Assembly: GCA_037127315.1 (NCBI GenBank)
Contig: JBBBDQ010000225.1
Coordinates: forward strand, 2,335,501-2,399,500
Source of the DNA: Ascarosepion bandense
Taxonomy: Eukaryota; Mollusca; Cephalopoda; Sepiida; Sepiidae
Length of the DNA: 64,000 nucleotides
Direction of reading: 5' to 3'
Part shown: positions 20,982-31,712 of the stretch, one piece after another
Numbering within the stretch: position 1 is the stretch's first letter
Layout of the letters: every line of letters begins with the position of its first letter
The notes under the pieces: generated by a model
What the model was told of the DNA's origin: nothing
What the model saw: the letters and a program-made list of their open reading frames with translations, nothing else
Database searches by the model: none
Program-made: the position numbers and the translations under genes

Positions 20982-23900
20982 TTACGGTTCATCATACCTC
21001 TTTGGCTTACGAATTTCCCGTTGGGATCGTCTGGGTATATCAGGAGTTCTTGACATTACTTGAGGAGGAATAATATTTAAATCACTTGGAGAAGATACAA
21101 TTTCTGAGTTAACGATAGTTTGTGAATCGTTACTATCTACTTTTTCCTTGGGAGATTCATTAGTGGGTGTAGAATCATTTAGGTCTTTCTGGATATCATC
21201 TACAACATTCTCGCTTGGTAATGAGATCCTTGCTGGTGCTAGGTCGCTTACAGAGACTGTAGATTCGCGACCATTGGTGAATCTTATGTGTGCATATTGG
21301 GGATTTGCTTCGAGTAACTCTACTTCGTCAACCAATGGTTCGTACTTACTCGCTCGGACATGGCGACGCAAAAGAACAGGCCCTGGCTTAGATAGCCAAG
21401 TGGGTAAGGAATGGCCGCTGGGAGTTCGCCGTTGATATGAAAAGAGTCTTTCATGTGGTGTGGCATTAGTAGCGGTACAAAGAAGAGATCTTATGGAGTG
21501 TAGCACTTCAGGCAAAACCGTTTCCCACTGCGATTCCTTGAGATTTCTTGAGGCTAGGGCTAATAATGTGTGTTTCCATATAATCCCGTTATACCTTTCA
21601 CACTGACCGTTTCCTTGGGGGTGATAAGGCGTTGTCCGGCTAGTAGCAATCCCGAGATTGGTGAGATATTCACGTACTTCCTTTGATAAGAAGGATGCAC
21701 CCTTATCCGAATGGATGTAGGATGGCATGCCAAATACTATGAATATTTGACTTAGACCCTGTATTACAGAGTCTGAATTAGTGCTTGTACACGCGAAAGC
21801 AAAAGGGAAACGTGAGTACTCATCTATAACCGTTAATAGGTAACGGTTTTTCGAAGTTGAAGGAAGGGGCCCCTTAAAGTCAATGCTGAGTCATTCCATT
21901 GGTTGTGTAGCTTTGACTAGGCGTCCAGCTTCTGGTGTATAGAAGCGTGGTTTCCATCTGGCACAAACTGCACATGCTGCACACACTCTCTTAACCTCTT
22001 CAATAGAGTACGGAAGATTCCTTACTTTAACAAAATGAGCTAACCTGGTTATACCCGGATGACAAAGATGTTCGTGTATTTCATGCAATCTTCCCATGTT
22101 GTCGAGTGCATTGCACTGGACACGCGAGAGCGTATCGGCTGGAATATTGTTTTTCCCTGGTCGGTACATGATATCGTACTCGTAACACCCCAATTCCATT
22201 CTCCATCTTTCGATCTTGCTGTTCTTGATCTTTCCATGCCTTCTTGCATCAAACATGAAATTCACAGCTTGTTGATCTGTGACTATCACAAAACGTCGTG
22301 CTGATAGATAATGTGACCACTTTTTAACTGCCTCTACTATTGCACAAGCCTCCTTTTCTACGGAAGAGTGTTTTCGTTCTGTAGTCGTAAGTGTGCGTGA
22401 AAAGAATGCTACTGGACGGTTTGCTTGATTGAGAGTGGCTGCAATAGCAGTATCAGAGGCATCGGTTTCTACTACAAGAGGTATCTTTTCGTCGACTGAG
22501 TGCAATAAGGCCTTTTCAATTTCCTCCTTGAAGATTTCAAATGTTTTTATCGATTCTGGATCAAGGGGGAATGAATTAGCTGTTATTAAGGGTCTAATCT
22601 TATCAGAGAATTTGGGTATCCACTGGGAGTAGTAAGAGAATAATCCAAGCACTCGACGCAGAGAGGTTTTGTTCTGAGGAATAGGTAACTCTCTTAATGG
22701 CCGTAGACGTTCTGCATCAGGTCTAAGTAAGCCCTGTGATATACTATAGCCGAGAAAATCAATGGATGTTTTAGAGAACACGGACTTCTCTTCATTGAGA
22801 GTGAGGTTATACTGGGTAATAATCTTTTTTAATTTTTCTAAGTTCTCATCATGGTCTTGCTGATTTTTCCCGACTACGACAATGTTGTCTACATAGGCAT
22901 ACACTCCCGTTAGATTATTTTCCTTAATAATCTTGTCTATTATCCTTTGGAAACATGCAACACCATTGGTCACTCCAAAAGGAATTCTACAAAATTGGTA
23001 AAGTTTACCGTTAGCTTCAAATGCTGTATAAGGCTTATCTTCTTCTTTTATTGGTATCTGGTGATATGCACTCTTCAGATCCAATGAGCTATAAACTTTA
23101 AATTTTGATATTTCCTGGGCTAAGTCATCCATTCTTGGTAATGGATAAGCATCCAATCTAGTAAATCTGTTAATTGTTCTACTATAATCGACTACTAGTC
23201 TCTTTCTTTGACGTTCATTTGTTACTATTAAAACCTGAGCCCTCCAAGGGGAAGTACTTTCCTGAATTACACCCTCTCTGATCATTTTCTCAATCTCAGT
23301 CTGTATGAAACGTCTGTCACCCTCTCCACACCTTTTAGATTTAGTTGTAATAGGTTTACAGTCTGGATCAATGTTGGAAAATAAAGATGGTGTGTCCACT
23401 AATGCCGAGGGCACACTACAGGAGATAGGATGAGAGATTTCAAGATCTTTCTTAGAGCCACCGAATGCAAAAGATATAGTGGAATGTTGTGACATGAAAT
23501 CTTGGCCAAGAATAATATCAGAGCAGAGTTTGGGTAGAACTGAAAGTTTTACATTTGGATACCACTCACCCAGAAGGTTCAAATCCACCGTACACTGTCC
23601 TTTGATAGAAGCTTTAAGTGATGATGACGCCATGGACACGTTACCAGTAGCAGGTTTTATTTGTATTTTGTGTTTCCTCACATAACTGAGGGAGATAAAG
23701 GATCCTGAGCTCCCCGTATCCATTAGCGCCGTACCGGCGCCATTTTTCCCGACCAATACGTATAATGCAGCCTGTTTTAGGGATCCTAAGGAGGCAGACG
23801 TAGTGTTGGATATCAACATTGTCGCGAGTCTGTGAGAGCATGTTGCAGCAGATGTCGTATTTGGGTTCGAACGGCACATTTTTGAGAAATGGCCTTCTTT

Positions 23901-24628
23901 TTTACATTTAAAACAGGTAGCGTTTCTTGCTGCACACACACTTCTGTTATGACGAGGTCCTCCACAAAAAAAACACGTATACTTGGTGTTAGCCAAAGCT
24001 GCACAACAAGCATTAATGGGGACCGTTGACTGGACACCGGTACAGTTATTTTCCTGAGAAACTGCACCCACAATTGGTGTTTGAGTGTATGTATATGCTT
24101 CTGAATTTTTCTGAGCTGCATGGAGCGCTCTAGCTTGGTCGATAGCTATATTTAAATGCAGTGTTTTGTTTTCAAGTAGCCGTTGTCGAATAACGTTTGA
24201 ACGTAAACCTGTGATGAATGCATCTCTGACACAGTCGTCTCGGTTTTGAATCGCATCAACTGGTTTAAAGTTACATTCTTTCGCTAGTAACTGTAGTCTT
24301 TGCACGTATTCGTCAATATTTTCCTCCTCTTTTTGGCCGCACGTGGCAAGTAAATGCCGGGCGAAAACTTCGTTCGGGGGTTTTATGTACAGTTCTTTCA
24401 GACGGTTAACTGCACTATCAAACGTATCACATTCAGCAATGTATTCGTATACTCAGAAGAAATACAGTTTATCAGTGTATCGAGTTTATCCAAATCAGTA
24501 TGGATGTTAGGGTCAACAATTTTACGTAGGAACGACGAGAAACTTCGAAGCCAGTGATTAAAGTGCTTACTTGAGGATGTTGTATTAGGAGGGGTGCCCA
24601 AACGTTCCGGCTTCAAGTATTTATCCAT
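20982..24628 (-). pseudogene. Gyp3 gag-pol, one frameshift and one stop
   Basis: Gag starts at the ATG at 24628 (MDKYLKPERLG). It changes frame near 24450 and continues open from 24305 to 21891 (804 residues in that part). That part has zinc knuckles CFFCGGPRHNRSVC and CFKCKKEGHFSKMC (111-144), protease MDTGSSGSF (195-203), reverse transcriptase with YVDN (471-474) where most relatives have YxDD, RNase H TDAS (614-617) and an integrase HHCC finger. A single TGA at 21891-21893 interrupts it. The same frame then continues through the integrase core (HSDKGASF, PYHPQGNGQCER) to a stop at 20982. A CGA to TGA change would explain the stop. Confidence 0.9.
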
Positions 24629-24638
24629 ACTGTTGAAT

Positions 24639-24711
24639 ATGTTTTGTTGATTAAATTGAAATGAGTTGACAAGACTGGTTTTCCTTAACAAGGATTTAAT
24701 CAACAAAACAT
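24639..24711 (-). promoter_or_regulatory. Gyp3 candidate self-priming structure
   Basis: The 18 bases directly inside the 5' LTR (24639-24656) are perfectly complementary to 18 bases within the LTR (24694-24711), separated by 37 bases. There is no TGG start expected of a tRNA-primed site. The arrangement recalls Tf1/sushi-type self-primed elements, where the transcript 5' end folds onto the primer site. Confidence 0.6.
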
Positions 24712-24800
24712 TTCCTGACTAAGCAATTCGTCAACTGACGAATGCAAGTAAGGGAAGTAATTACACTAACAAAATGCCAAGGGCAGATAAGTATAGTACA
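24657..24800 (-). repeat. Gyp3 5' LTR (144 bp)
   Basis: Identical to the 3' LTR. TSD ATCAG follows at 24801-24805. Confidence 0.92.
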
Positions 24801-24879
24801 ATCAGAGTGGGATTTTTTTTCTACTTTCGGCGAAGTCACCTCTCCACACCTCGGATAAACACACCTTTCATCGGAAAAA

Positions 24880-25497
24880 ATCCTATTTGAACAAGCTGAG
24901 GAAACTGATAAAAACGTGCAGATACAGCACGTTGGAAGACGAACAAATAAAAAGGAAATATAGACCAGACTCCTCAGTGAATCAGATCTAACATTAGACC
25001 GGGCAGTTGATATATGTCGGAGCACTGATCAAAGGGACAACAAGTTGACATGATAGGCAGCAGAAACACAACAGAAACAGTGCATTATGCCCAAGGTAGA
25101 AAAAAGAAAACAGAGACGGGAGCATATCAAAGACTGCAAATTCTGTGGATTAAGCCATGACAAAGGCAAATGTCAGGCCTATGGATTAACCTGCGCAATC
25201 TGCCTAAAGCGTAACCACGTTGCAAGGATGTGCCAATTCAAAGCGCATCCACCACGGTCAAACAATAAGCCGCCAGCACATGCAAAGGTCCGTTACGTAA
25301 ATGACGAACCTGCCAGCAGTGATGAAAGCATCTATGCCTTGGACCCTTTGTCAGACCGCAAACACTACTACGCAGACATCAACGTATCCCCCTTAGGAGG
25401 CAAGAAAGCTCTAACCCTCAAGTTCCAAATTGACACTGGGGCAAGCTGCAGCACTCTTGCTCTTGTGGACTACAAACGCTTCACTACAGCACCCTGA
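24880..25497 (+). pseudogene. Gyp2 gag C-terminus and protease
   Basis: A gag capsid end (LSESDLTLDRAVDICRSTDQ) is read at about 24968-25030, out of frame with the ORF 25087-25497. That ORF carries zinc knuckles CKFCGLSHDKGKC and CAICLKRNHVARMC and ends with the protease active site IDTGASCS. The order gag knuckles then protease is normal for Gypsy. The gag N-terminus, expected upstream, is decayed or deleted; only about 80 bases separate the primer site from this remnant. Confidence 0.8.
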
Positions 25498-25499
25498 CA

Positions 25500-26200
25500 G
25501 CCCTCCCATACAAAGCTGAAGCTGTACGACAATTCCATTCTCCAACCCCTGGGAACTGTAACACTGTGGTGCGAAGCAAACAACAGCATCAAGAAAAAAG
25601 TCCATTTTCAAGTAGTGGATCCTTATTATCTGGACGGGCCAGCTCTGAACTTCAACGTTGAATGCGTCAGACACCTGGACGAAGCTAAATCACTCACCAA
25701 GGAGGGTGTTCTCGACAACTGTAAAGATATATTTTCCGGGCTGGGAAGACTACCAGGGGAATACAAAATACAGATTGATAAAAACGTCAAACCAGTTCAG
25801 AACAACCCCGCAGAGTTCCCCTACCACTCAAAACGGAGCTCGCCATAGGACAACCTATCAGGGTGAAGCGTCATCCACAAACCCCTAACAGTGACTGGAC
25901 GTCTGGTATAGTCACTAACAAAGCAGCACCACGCAGCTACATGGTCCAGGTAGATGGACAACAGTACAGGAGAAATAGGATCCGCTTGCGCTAACAGTCC
26001 ACATTTCCCACCCACTGAGCCCCTGAATATCTGCCCCCGGCAACTAGATACATTACCCAACCAAATACCAGCTGAAACCCAATACACTCCCATACAAACA
26101 TGCACATTACAGACACATGAAATCCAACCCCGTAGATCTAGTCATCCTGTCCAAGTGCCAGCACGATTAAAGGACCATAACCAATCAAAAAGTTGGTTTA
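25500..26200 (+). pseudogene. Gyp2 pol remnant: start of reverse transcriptase fused to integrase end
   Basis: The ORF 25615-25848 reads ...KEGVLDNCKDIFSGLGRLPGEYKIQID, the stretch leading into Gypsy reverse transcriptase. Directly after it, in another frame from about 25838, comes an integrase C-terminal tail (APRSYMVQVDGQQYRRNRIR) and then RRSSHPVQVPARLKD. The catalytic reverse transcriptase, RNase H and integrase core are missing, so a deletion joined both ends. Confidence 0.75.
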
Positions 26201-26229
26201 ACTCTTATCTTCTTTCCAAAGTAACAGCT

Positions 26230-27700
26230 CCAATTGGATTTGGTCCACACTAATTATGAAAGGGTTACTGAAACAAAAAGAAATGAAGATTTGTTTATAT
26301 CAAATGACATTACTAGATGCGCGAAAGCCCTTACTCCAAATGACCCCCTCAAGAATTTTACTGTAGTGTTTTTACTGTAGTGTTTTTTTTTTACTTCGCT
26401 TTATGAATATTTTGATTAGAATTTGACTGAATGAACTTATTTATTATTAAAAAAGCCATGAGTCCTCATTTTATAACTGTGTCTGAATAACCAAGCCAGG
26501 CTTGTCTAATTTTGGTATTCAATGTTCTTATCAGGAATGGCAATGTTTCTTTTGAAATTCTTTTCTTCTATATATATTTTTTAAATATTTTTGATTATGT
26601 GCAATCTTAAATATTGAAATAAACTTTCTTAGGCGTGCAATGTAATCACAGTTCATAAAAATACATAGGCTGGCATGTAGAGCTTATGTACAAAAAGTTG
26701 GTGCGAATTGCAAAAATTACCAGCTAAAAAAAAAAGTTTTGTAAAAGTTAGATTAATTTTACCAGCATTTAAGTCTCCCTTCATCTACCAAACGTTAAGA
26801 TTTAAATTGAATTATTTCCCAATGAAATGAAATCACTAACAGGAAAAAATGAGAATTCTAAAAAGTTTATCATATTGTGAATTTTGGCTTTTAGCTGTTT
26901 TACTTATTTGAGGTTATATTATGCAACTCAAGTTGTTCATCATATTTTATTATTTTATTAATGGAGTATAGTTATTAATATTTTTCTTAATTTAAGATAT
27001 AAAGATTGCCATGACTTATGAGAAAGATATAACCTTATGAAAAAATCAAAACAAGATATTATAAAGGGAATATAATGTTATAAAATGAGAAAAAAACTGA
27101 TTAAAAAATCAAACAAAATTGAAAACATTGCCAAAAAATATTTGAAGGTTGTTATGAATGTAACCAAATCAGTTATATAAAACTTACTAAGTTAAGATAT
27201 AAAAACAACCAATCTATTAACTTTTTATTCAAACAAGTACCTAAAAACTGTTTTCTCAACAGTAATTTTAGTGATATATGGAGAGTTACATTGGATGGGC
27301 CTGCAGGCTAAGTTAGAATTTGGGTCTTTCATGGAGATAGACAACTAACCCAACCCAACTTTCGAAAACTGCAAAGTAGTAAAGTTTTGGCCTCATATTG
27401 TAGACAGTAAAATTATAGATTTCCCAAGTTGATGGTTCAAGATAAATACAAAAAATTATTCATGTTCTTTTTTTTAAGTCATCACAATCCAGACAACATT
27501 TCTTCCCATTCTGCAAACATGACCCAAAACTGAAATGGTCCCCAAATAAAAGAAAAAAGCACATAGGGACTTTTTTGATGACTCTGTGCTGTACTAGCTT
27601 CATTCAGTAATGAACTCGCACACTATTACAAAGTATGGACTTTTACAGCATCACATATAGACAATTAAAACTACCTTGAACTCAGTATAAACATCACTTG
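26230..27700. other. AT-rich interior of Gyp2 without recognisable coding sequence
   Basis: No ORF longer than 60 codons and no known domain. It lies between the pol remnant and the 3' LTR, so it is either long 3' non-coding sequence of Gyp2 or an unrecognised insertion. A purine-rich 'gataagaggga' abuts the 3' LTR and may be the polypurine tract. Confidence 0.45.
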
Positions 27701-27710
27701 ATAAGAGGGA

Positions 27711-27860
27711 TGTTATGATGTATATAACTTCGAAAACATGGATATGAAATGGCCCCATAAAAGCTTACCTCCTTTAGATAAACAATAAAGACACTTCCTT
27801 TACTAGATAGCTAGTGCGTTCACGTGTTATTCATTTTCGCTCGCCATCGGCGCCAAAACA
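27711..27860 (+). repeat. Gyp2 3' LTR (150 bp)
   Basis: TGTTATGATG...GCCAAAACA, collinear with the split 5' LTR. Followed by TSD AATAC. Confidence 0.85.
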
Positions 27861-28015
27861 AATACATTTTCGTATAAATTATTACTAACAATACCTATTG
27901 ATAGTAAAATTACCTACAGTATGTATTTATAGCAAAACTACCAATAATAAAATTTTATAGTAGAATTACCAACAATGCATTTTATAGCAAAATGACTAAC
28001 AATACATTTTATCTG
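27861..28015 (+). repeat. Degenerate ~30-bp minisatellite (Gyp2 target)
   Basis: About five units of 'ttttatagtaaaattacc' plus 'aacaatac'-like sequence. The left part of the same array is at 18366-18398. Confidence 0.65.
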
Positions 28016-28223
28016 TAATTGAAAGCATACAGTTCCGGTCAAAATATATTTAGTTGAAGCCATAAAATTGTGTTAAAAATATTTAGATTTTTGCATATCA
28101 ACTCACACAGGTTGATATGCCTACTTAAAAAAAAACAAACAAAAAACAAAAGCAAACAACCAATCAAATCGACTATGATTTTAGAAACAAAAATGAAAAA
28201 AATATATGGCTCCCTATCAGGTA

Positions 28224-28482
28224 CAGGGTGTCCCACAAAAAGAACATGAAATTTTAGATTTACGATTTTATGATGGCAAAAAAAAAAAAATAAAAAATAA
28301 AAAATAAAAATAAATAAATAACTCACATATAAAATTTAGTTTGAACACCACATCTAACATTTTAATTTTTGTTCTGTTTTAAGTTAGTAAATTTCTATCC
28401 TTTGCTTTTCAAATAACTGTAACAAAAATTCAAACATTTAAATAAACTTTATCAAATCATCTGTTATTTGTGGGGCATCCTG
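28224..28482. mobile_element. 259-bp Tc1/mariner-type MITE
   Basis: Terminal inverted repeats 'cagggtgtcccacaaa' at 28224 and the complement of 'caggatgccccacaaa' ending at 28482. Each is flanked by TA (28222-28223, 28483-28484). No ORF from the element; poly-A/AT-rich interior. Confidence 0.8.
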
Positions 28483-28565
28483 TATAACTGCAATAAAAAA
28501 TTAACAACTAACTGCTGGTGAAGTTACTATGCAGGCTGAATGCAAAATACATCAGTAAAGAAATT

Positions 28566-28905
28566 TTTTTTAATCATTTCACCCCAAGCAAAGCAGTACC
28601 GCCACTGATGTATACATAAAAGAGTTAAACTTATAGGCAGGAGGAGAGTGAAGAGAAAACGAACCAGTTACAGGGGGCGAAAGAGAAAGGGCAAGAGAAG
28701 GATGTGACTACAGGAGTGAAAACAGTTGCAAAGGTAGAGAGAAAGGAAAAGAACAAGATGTACGGGGACTAGAGTTAAGTGGATAAGAGATGGGGATTGA
28801 CTTTGCATTTAAATTCCTGGGGGTTGTAGCCGCCAGGAAAGCAAGTATATGGAAGGGAGTTTCACAGGCGAAAAGCGCGAGAAAAGAACCGTAATAAAAC
28901 AATCG
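28566..28905 (-). mobile_element. CR1-like 3' end, short copy
   Basis: Poly-T then 'tcaccccaagcaaagcagta' marks the same tail as at 4.6, 14.0 and 60.8 kb, here on the minus strand. Upstream it encodes a CFPGGYNPQEFKCKVNPHLL-type C-terminus in a broken frame. It lacks the tandem 150-bp units. Confidence 0.7.
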
Positions 28906-28959
28906 AGCACTTTCTCAATGTCTTGATGAGTCATCTACACGCCTTGAGGTTGGCGTTCC

Positions 28960-30142
28960 TATGTTGCTCGTTGACAGAGAACTCGATTTTGGAGAGGTGT
29001 TAATCACTTTCCTCGTTTCTAGGGCTGAGTGGTCTTGCCAGTCATTCCTCGGTTTAATGGCCTCGGAGACTATAATATTGTGAATTAGTGGAAGGTGTCG
29101 TGAAGAATCCTCTTTATGGTCAGCTCGGCTTGTCGGCAGCTGCGTCGCGCTATCTGGTCATGGGCGTTAGCAGTGGATTACTTTAGCAACCCTGAGTTTT
29201 CGTTTACCTGGAGATTGATTTGAAACATGTTATCTATTAATGACGTAGCCTTCAAATAGGGCTTGGCGGATTGGCAGATTGCCTGATTGTCATCGGTGTA
29301 CGATGACAGTCAGGTAAATTCGCCAAGCCTGAAGGCTTGGTTTAGAAGAAACAGCTTTGCACGCCTTCTACCTTTATCACCAGGTGCACCATTTCTGGGA
29401 CTATGTCGGTGAGGTGACAACTCGTATCGCTCCTGAGCAGCTCGTGTCCATTGATCATGCATGCGATAATGTGTTCTCCCTGTATTCTGGGATGAAACGG
29501 ATGGTGTTTCTCACGCTGCTGGCCGTTGCAAGAATAGTGATTGAGACGTCGGGAATGGAAAAACTTACGATACGAACGTTATTCGTATCAGGATTTGATT
29601 GGAATATTTGGATATCACCTCAATGTCTGATAGTAAGTGTTTGTTGTCGACAGATTTTAGCGAAAGGTGGATAACACTTGCGAGCTTGATTTGTGTGAAC
29701 AGAGTCAGCCTTAATTTTCCTTTTTAGTTCCTTTAGTCACAACGTGACAGTTTCCTGTGAACCCACACATTGTTAAGTTAAACTTAAAATTTGTTTACCT
29801 AACTAATGTGAGTAAGAGTTGTTCCTGGCCTATTCCCGGCATTCTCTTTCGTTATCAAGATTCCAGGCCTCCCTAGTTTGTTTTTGTCTCGTTTTTGACA
29901 TCTCAACTGGGCCAGTCTTTGATTCCTTCTTTCCGATATTTATTTTTGGTTTTCCCTCTCCGTTAGTCAATGAGCTTCTTGATTCTGTCTAAAAGTAGAA
30001 TACAGCAGCCTTTCTTATTTTTGCGGGGAGGACGGGTCCTACTAACATCTGTTAATCATAGTTTGAAAGCTTTGTTTTTGAATTTTTTGTTTTGTTTTTG
30101 CGTTCACCCGCCCCACCTCATTTCATAACATTACATTTGTAT
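28960..30142 (+). pseudogene. Tx1-b: C-terminal Tx1-like ORF2 relic and 3' UTR
   Basis: Matches the C-terminal part of Tx1-a/Tx1-c in scrambled frames. Nucleotide blocks 'gggcttggcggatt' and 'gaagaaac' with 'cacgcctt', and a region near 29380-29540, correspond to the stretch encoding VRSLWDRVGEMTARI in Tx1-c. The following 3' UTR (about 29740-30142) parallels the complement of 37020-37400. The Gmr1-like element is inserted at its end (TSD GTAT), and 43281-43295 looks like the continuation. Many stops. Confidence 0.75.
29254..29326. repeat. Imperfect hairpin inside Tx1-b
   Basis: 'gggcttggcggatt' pairs with 'aattcgccaagcct', and an inner 'cctgattgtcatcg' pairs with 'cgatgacagtcagg' around a 5-base loop. 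Sister copies have no such fold here, so a local inverted duplication arose in this copy. Confidence 0.65.
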
Positions 30143-30938
30143 TGTTACGTGTTAAGTGTAACAAAAGAAAAAAATGATTGACCAAAACTTAGAGATAAAT
30201 CACAGACAAATATTTAAATTACAAAAACATTAAATAAAAGTATTTACAAATATAAAGTTTTTGTATAAAAAATAGAGTTTACTACTGGCAGTAGAAGTGT
30301 TACGAGGAGAGAAAGGGGAGGTAAGATGTCAAATATCTTTACCCAGTTAAGTTGGCGAAGATTTAAGTGCTATACTTTTTAGAAATCCTCAAATGTGTAT
30401 ATAAAGGATAATGTTAAATTTGGTCAATGAAAGAGTCAAAAATATGTATTTACCCAAATAGTTCCATGAGGTTCTTTTTCAGGTTTTAGTTGGTTGGAAA
30501 CTTTTTTTATACATGCTTTCGGCTGGGTAAAAATCTTTGAATTAAAACCGGAGTTGATAATGTCAGCAAATCCTTTTAACAACTCTTTCAAATTTTAGTT
30601 GGTGGGCGACTTTACTTGGAGAGATTCTTTCGGCTGGATATAAATCCTTGAATCAAAGCCGGAGTTGATAATGTCAGCCTAGCCTGTTGACAACTGACTA
30701 CTCTCTGCCTAAAATCTATTTTTATAGATTTGCATATTTCTAGAACATTTAGAATTCTCTCAATTTTACTGGAACATTCTGGCATATTCCAAATATTCTA
30801 TTTCTAATTTCCTTATTTTTATGACTACTTCATGAATTAAAACTTTTTGTAATAACAAGTAGGACTCAATAGAGTCCCTTACTACAACTTTTTAGACATT
30901 ATTAATATTATTTTATATATAAATACATCCTCGTAACA
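30143..30938 (-). repeat. Gmr1-like element, 3' LTR (796 bp)
   Basis: On the minus strand it starts TGTTACGAGGATG and ends CACGTAACA. It contains an internal ~120-bp duplication around 'gccggagttgataatgtcag'. Collinear with the interrupted 5' LTR and with the solo LTR at 55857-56534. Confidence 0.85.
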
Positions 30939-30950
30939 CTTCCTCCCTTC
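30939..30950 (-). promoter_or_regulatory. Gmr1-like element, polypurine tract
   Basis: Minus strand GAAGGGAGGAAG immediately before the LTR start TGTTACGAGG. Confidence 0.8.
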
Positions 30951-31698
30951 AAAGTAAAAGTTTTGAAATCATAATGAAAAACTTTTGTGAGATAATGCAA
31001 TAAATCATAATATAAAAAACTTTTTTTTTAATGTTATGCTCTCTAGATAAAGCATCTGCAATAGCATTGTTCCTTCCTCTAATGTGTTTTATAATAATGT
31101 CATATTCTTGCAGGAGAAAACTCTGTCGTGTAAGTCTTTGATTTTTGTTAGTCCTTTTTTGAAGGAATGTCAGTGGATTATGGTTAGTATAAATCAGAAC
31201 AAGATAAACACTAACATTGAGGTAAAAGTCAAAATGTTGTAGCGCTGATAACATCGCCAAGCATTCTTTTTCAATAGTGGAACATTTTTTCTGATAGGTG
31301 TTTAACTTTTTTGAGAAATATCTAATGGCTCTATCGACGCCTTTATCATCTTCTTGGATTAAGATGCCACCCATTACGACATCACTGGCATCGATTTGCA
31401 ATTTAGATTGTTTTGAAAAAACTGGAGTTGCAAGAGCTGGGCCACCAATGAGAGTTGACTTGATTTTGTTGAAAGGATAATTACAGGTTTCACTCCACTT
31501 GTATTTTACATCCTTTTTAAGGAGGTCAGTGAGAAGACTTGCTATTGATGAGAAATTTTTACAAAATCTTCTGTAGAATCCAGCCATACTGAGAAATTTC
31601 ATTAGTTTTTTTTTTTTTAGGAACATCAGGAAAAAGATTTTTGAAATCATTGACCAAACCATGAATTTCTTTTCTTTTCTCATTTGATAAATGTTCAA
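30949..31698 (-). pseudogene. Gmr1-like reverse transcriptase connection and RNase H
   Basis: Open for 249 codons. After a short lysine run (poly-A at about 31608-31620) it reads LMKFLSMAGFYRRFCKNFSS, the end of reverse transcriptase. RNase H follows with LQIDASDVVMGG, STIEKECLAMLSALQHF and a terminal IRGRNNAIADALSR. The YxDD-bearing core is absent; the frame jumps at the poly-A from the linker after integrase straight to this point, so an internal deletion removed it. RNase H would degrade the RNA template during replication. Confidence 0.85.
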
Positions 31699-31712
31699 AT
31701 TTTATATTTAAA

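Larger units (their letters stand above)
20809..24800 (-). mobile_element. Gyp3: young, nearly intact Ty3/Gypsy retrotransposon
   Basis: Identical 144-bp LTRs (20809-20952, 24657-24800) run TG...CA, with 5-bp TSD ATCAG at 20804-20808 and 24801-24805. The minus-strand order is LTR, gag, protease, reverse transcriptase, RNase H, integrase, polypurine tract, LTR. Only two lesions are evident in about 3.6 kb of coding sequence: a frameshift in gag and one stop before the integrase core. It sits in the Gyp2 primer site, so it is younger than Gyp2. Confidence 0.92.
18399..27860 (+). mobile_element. Gyp2: Ty3/Gypsy LTR element carrying two nested insertions and a large pol deletion
   Basis: The 5' LTR starts at 18399 (TGTTATGATG), the 3' LTR is 27711-27860, and the 5-bp TSD AATAC lies at 18394-18398 and 27861-27865. 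The 5' LTR is split by a Tx1-like insertion (18535-20753). The primer site is split by Gyp3 (20809-24800). Remaining coding sequence is a Gag tail with zinc knuckles, protease, the start of reverse transcriptase and the end of integrase. The catalytic middle of pol is gone, so it is non-autonomous. Confidence 0.85.

Noticed and set aside
24398..24706. Start of Gyp3 gag at the first ATG (24706)
   Set aside because: That ATG lies within the LTR; the ATG at 24628, just inside the LTR, is the likelier Gag start.
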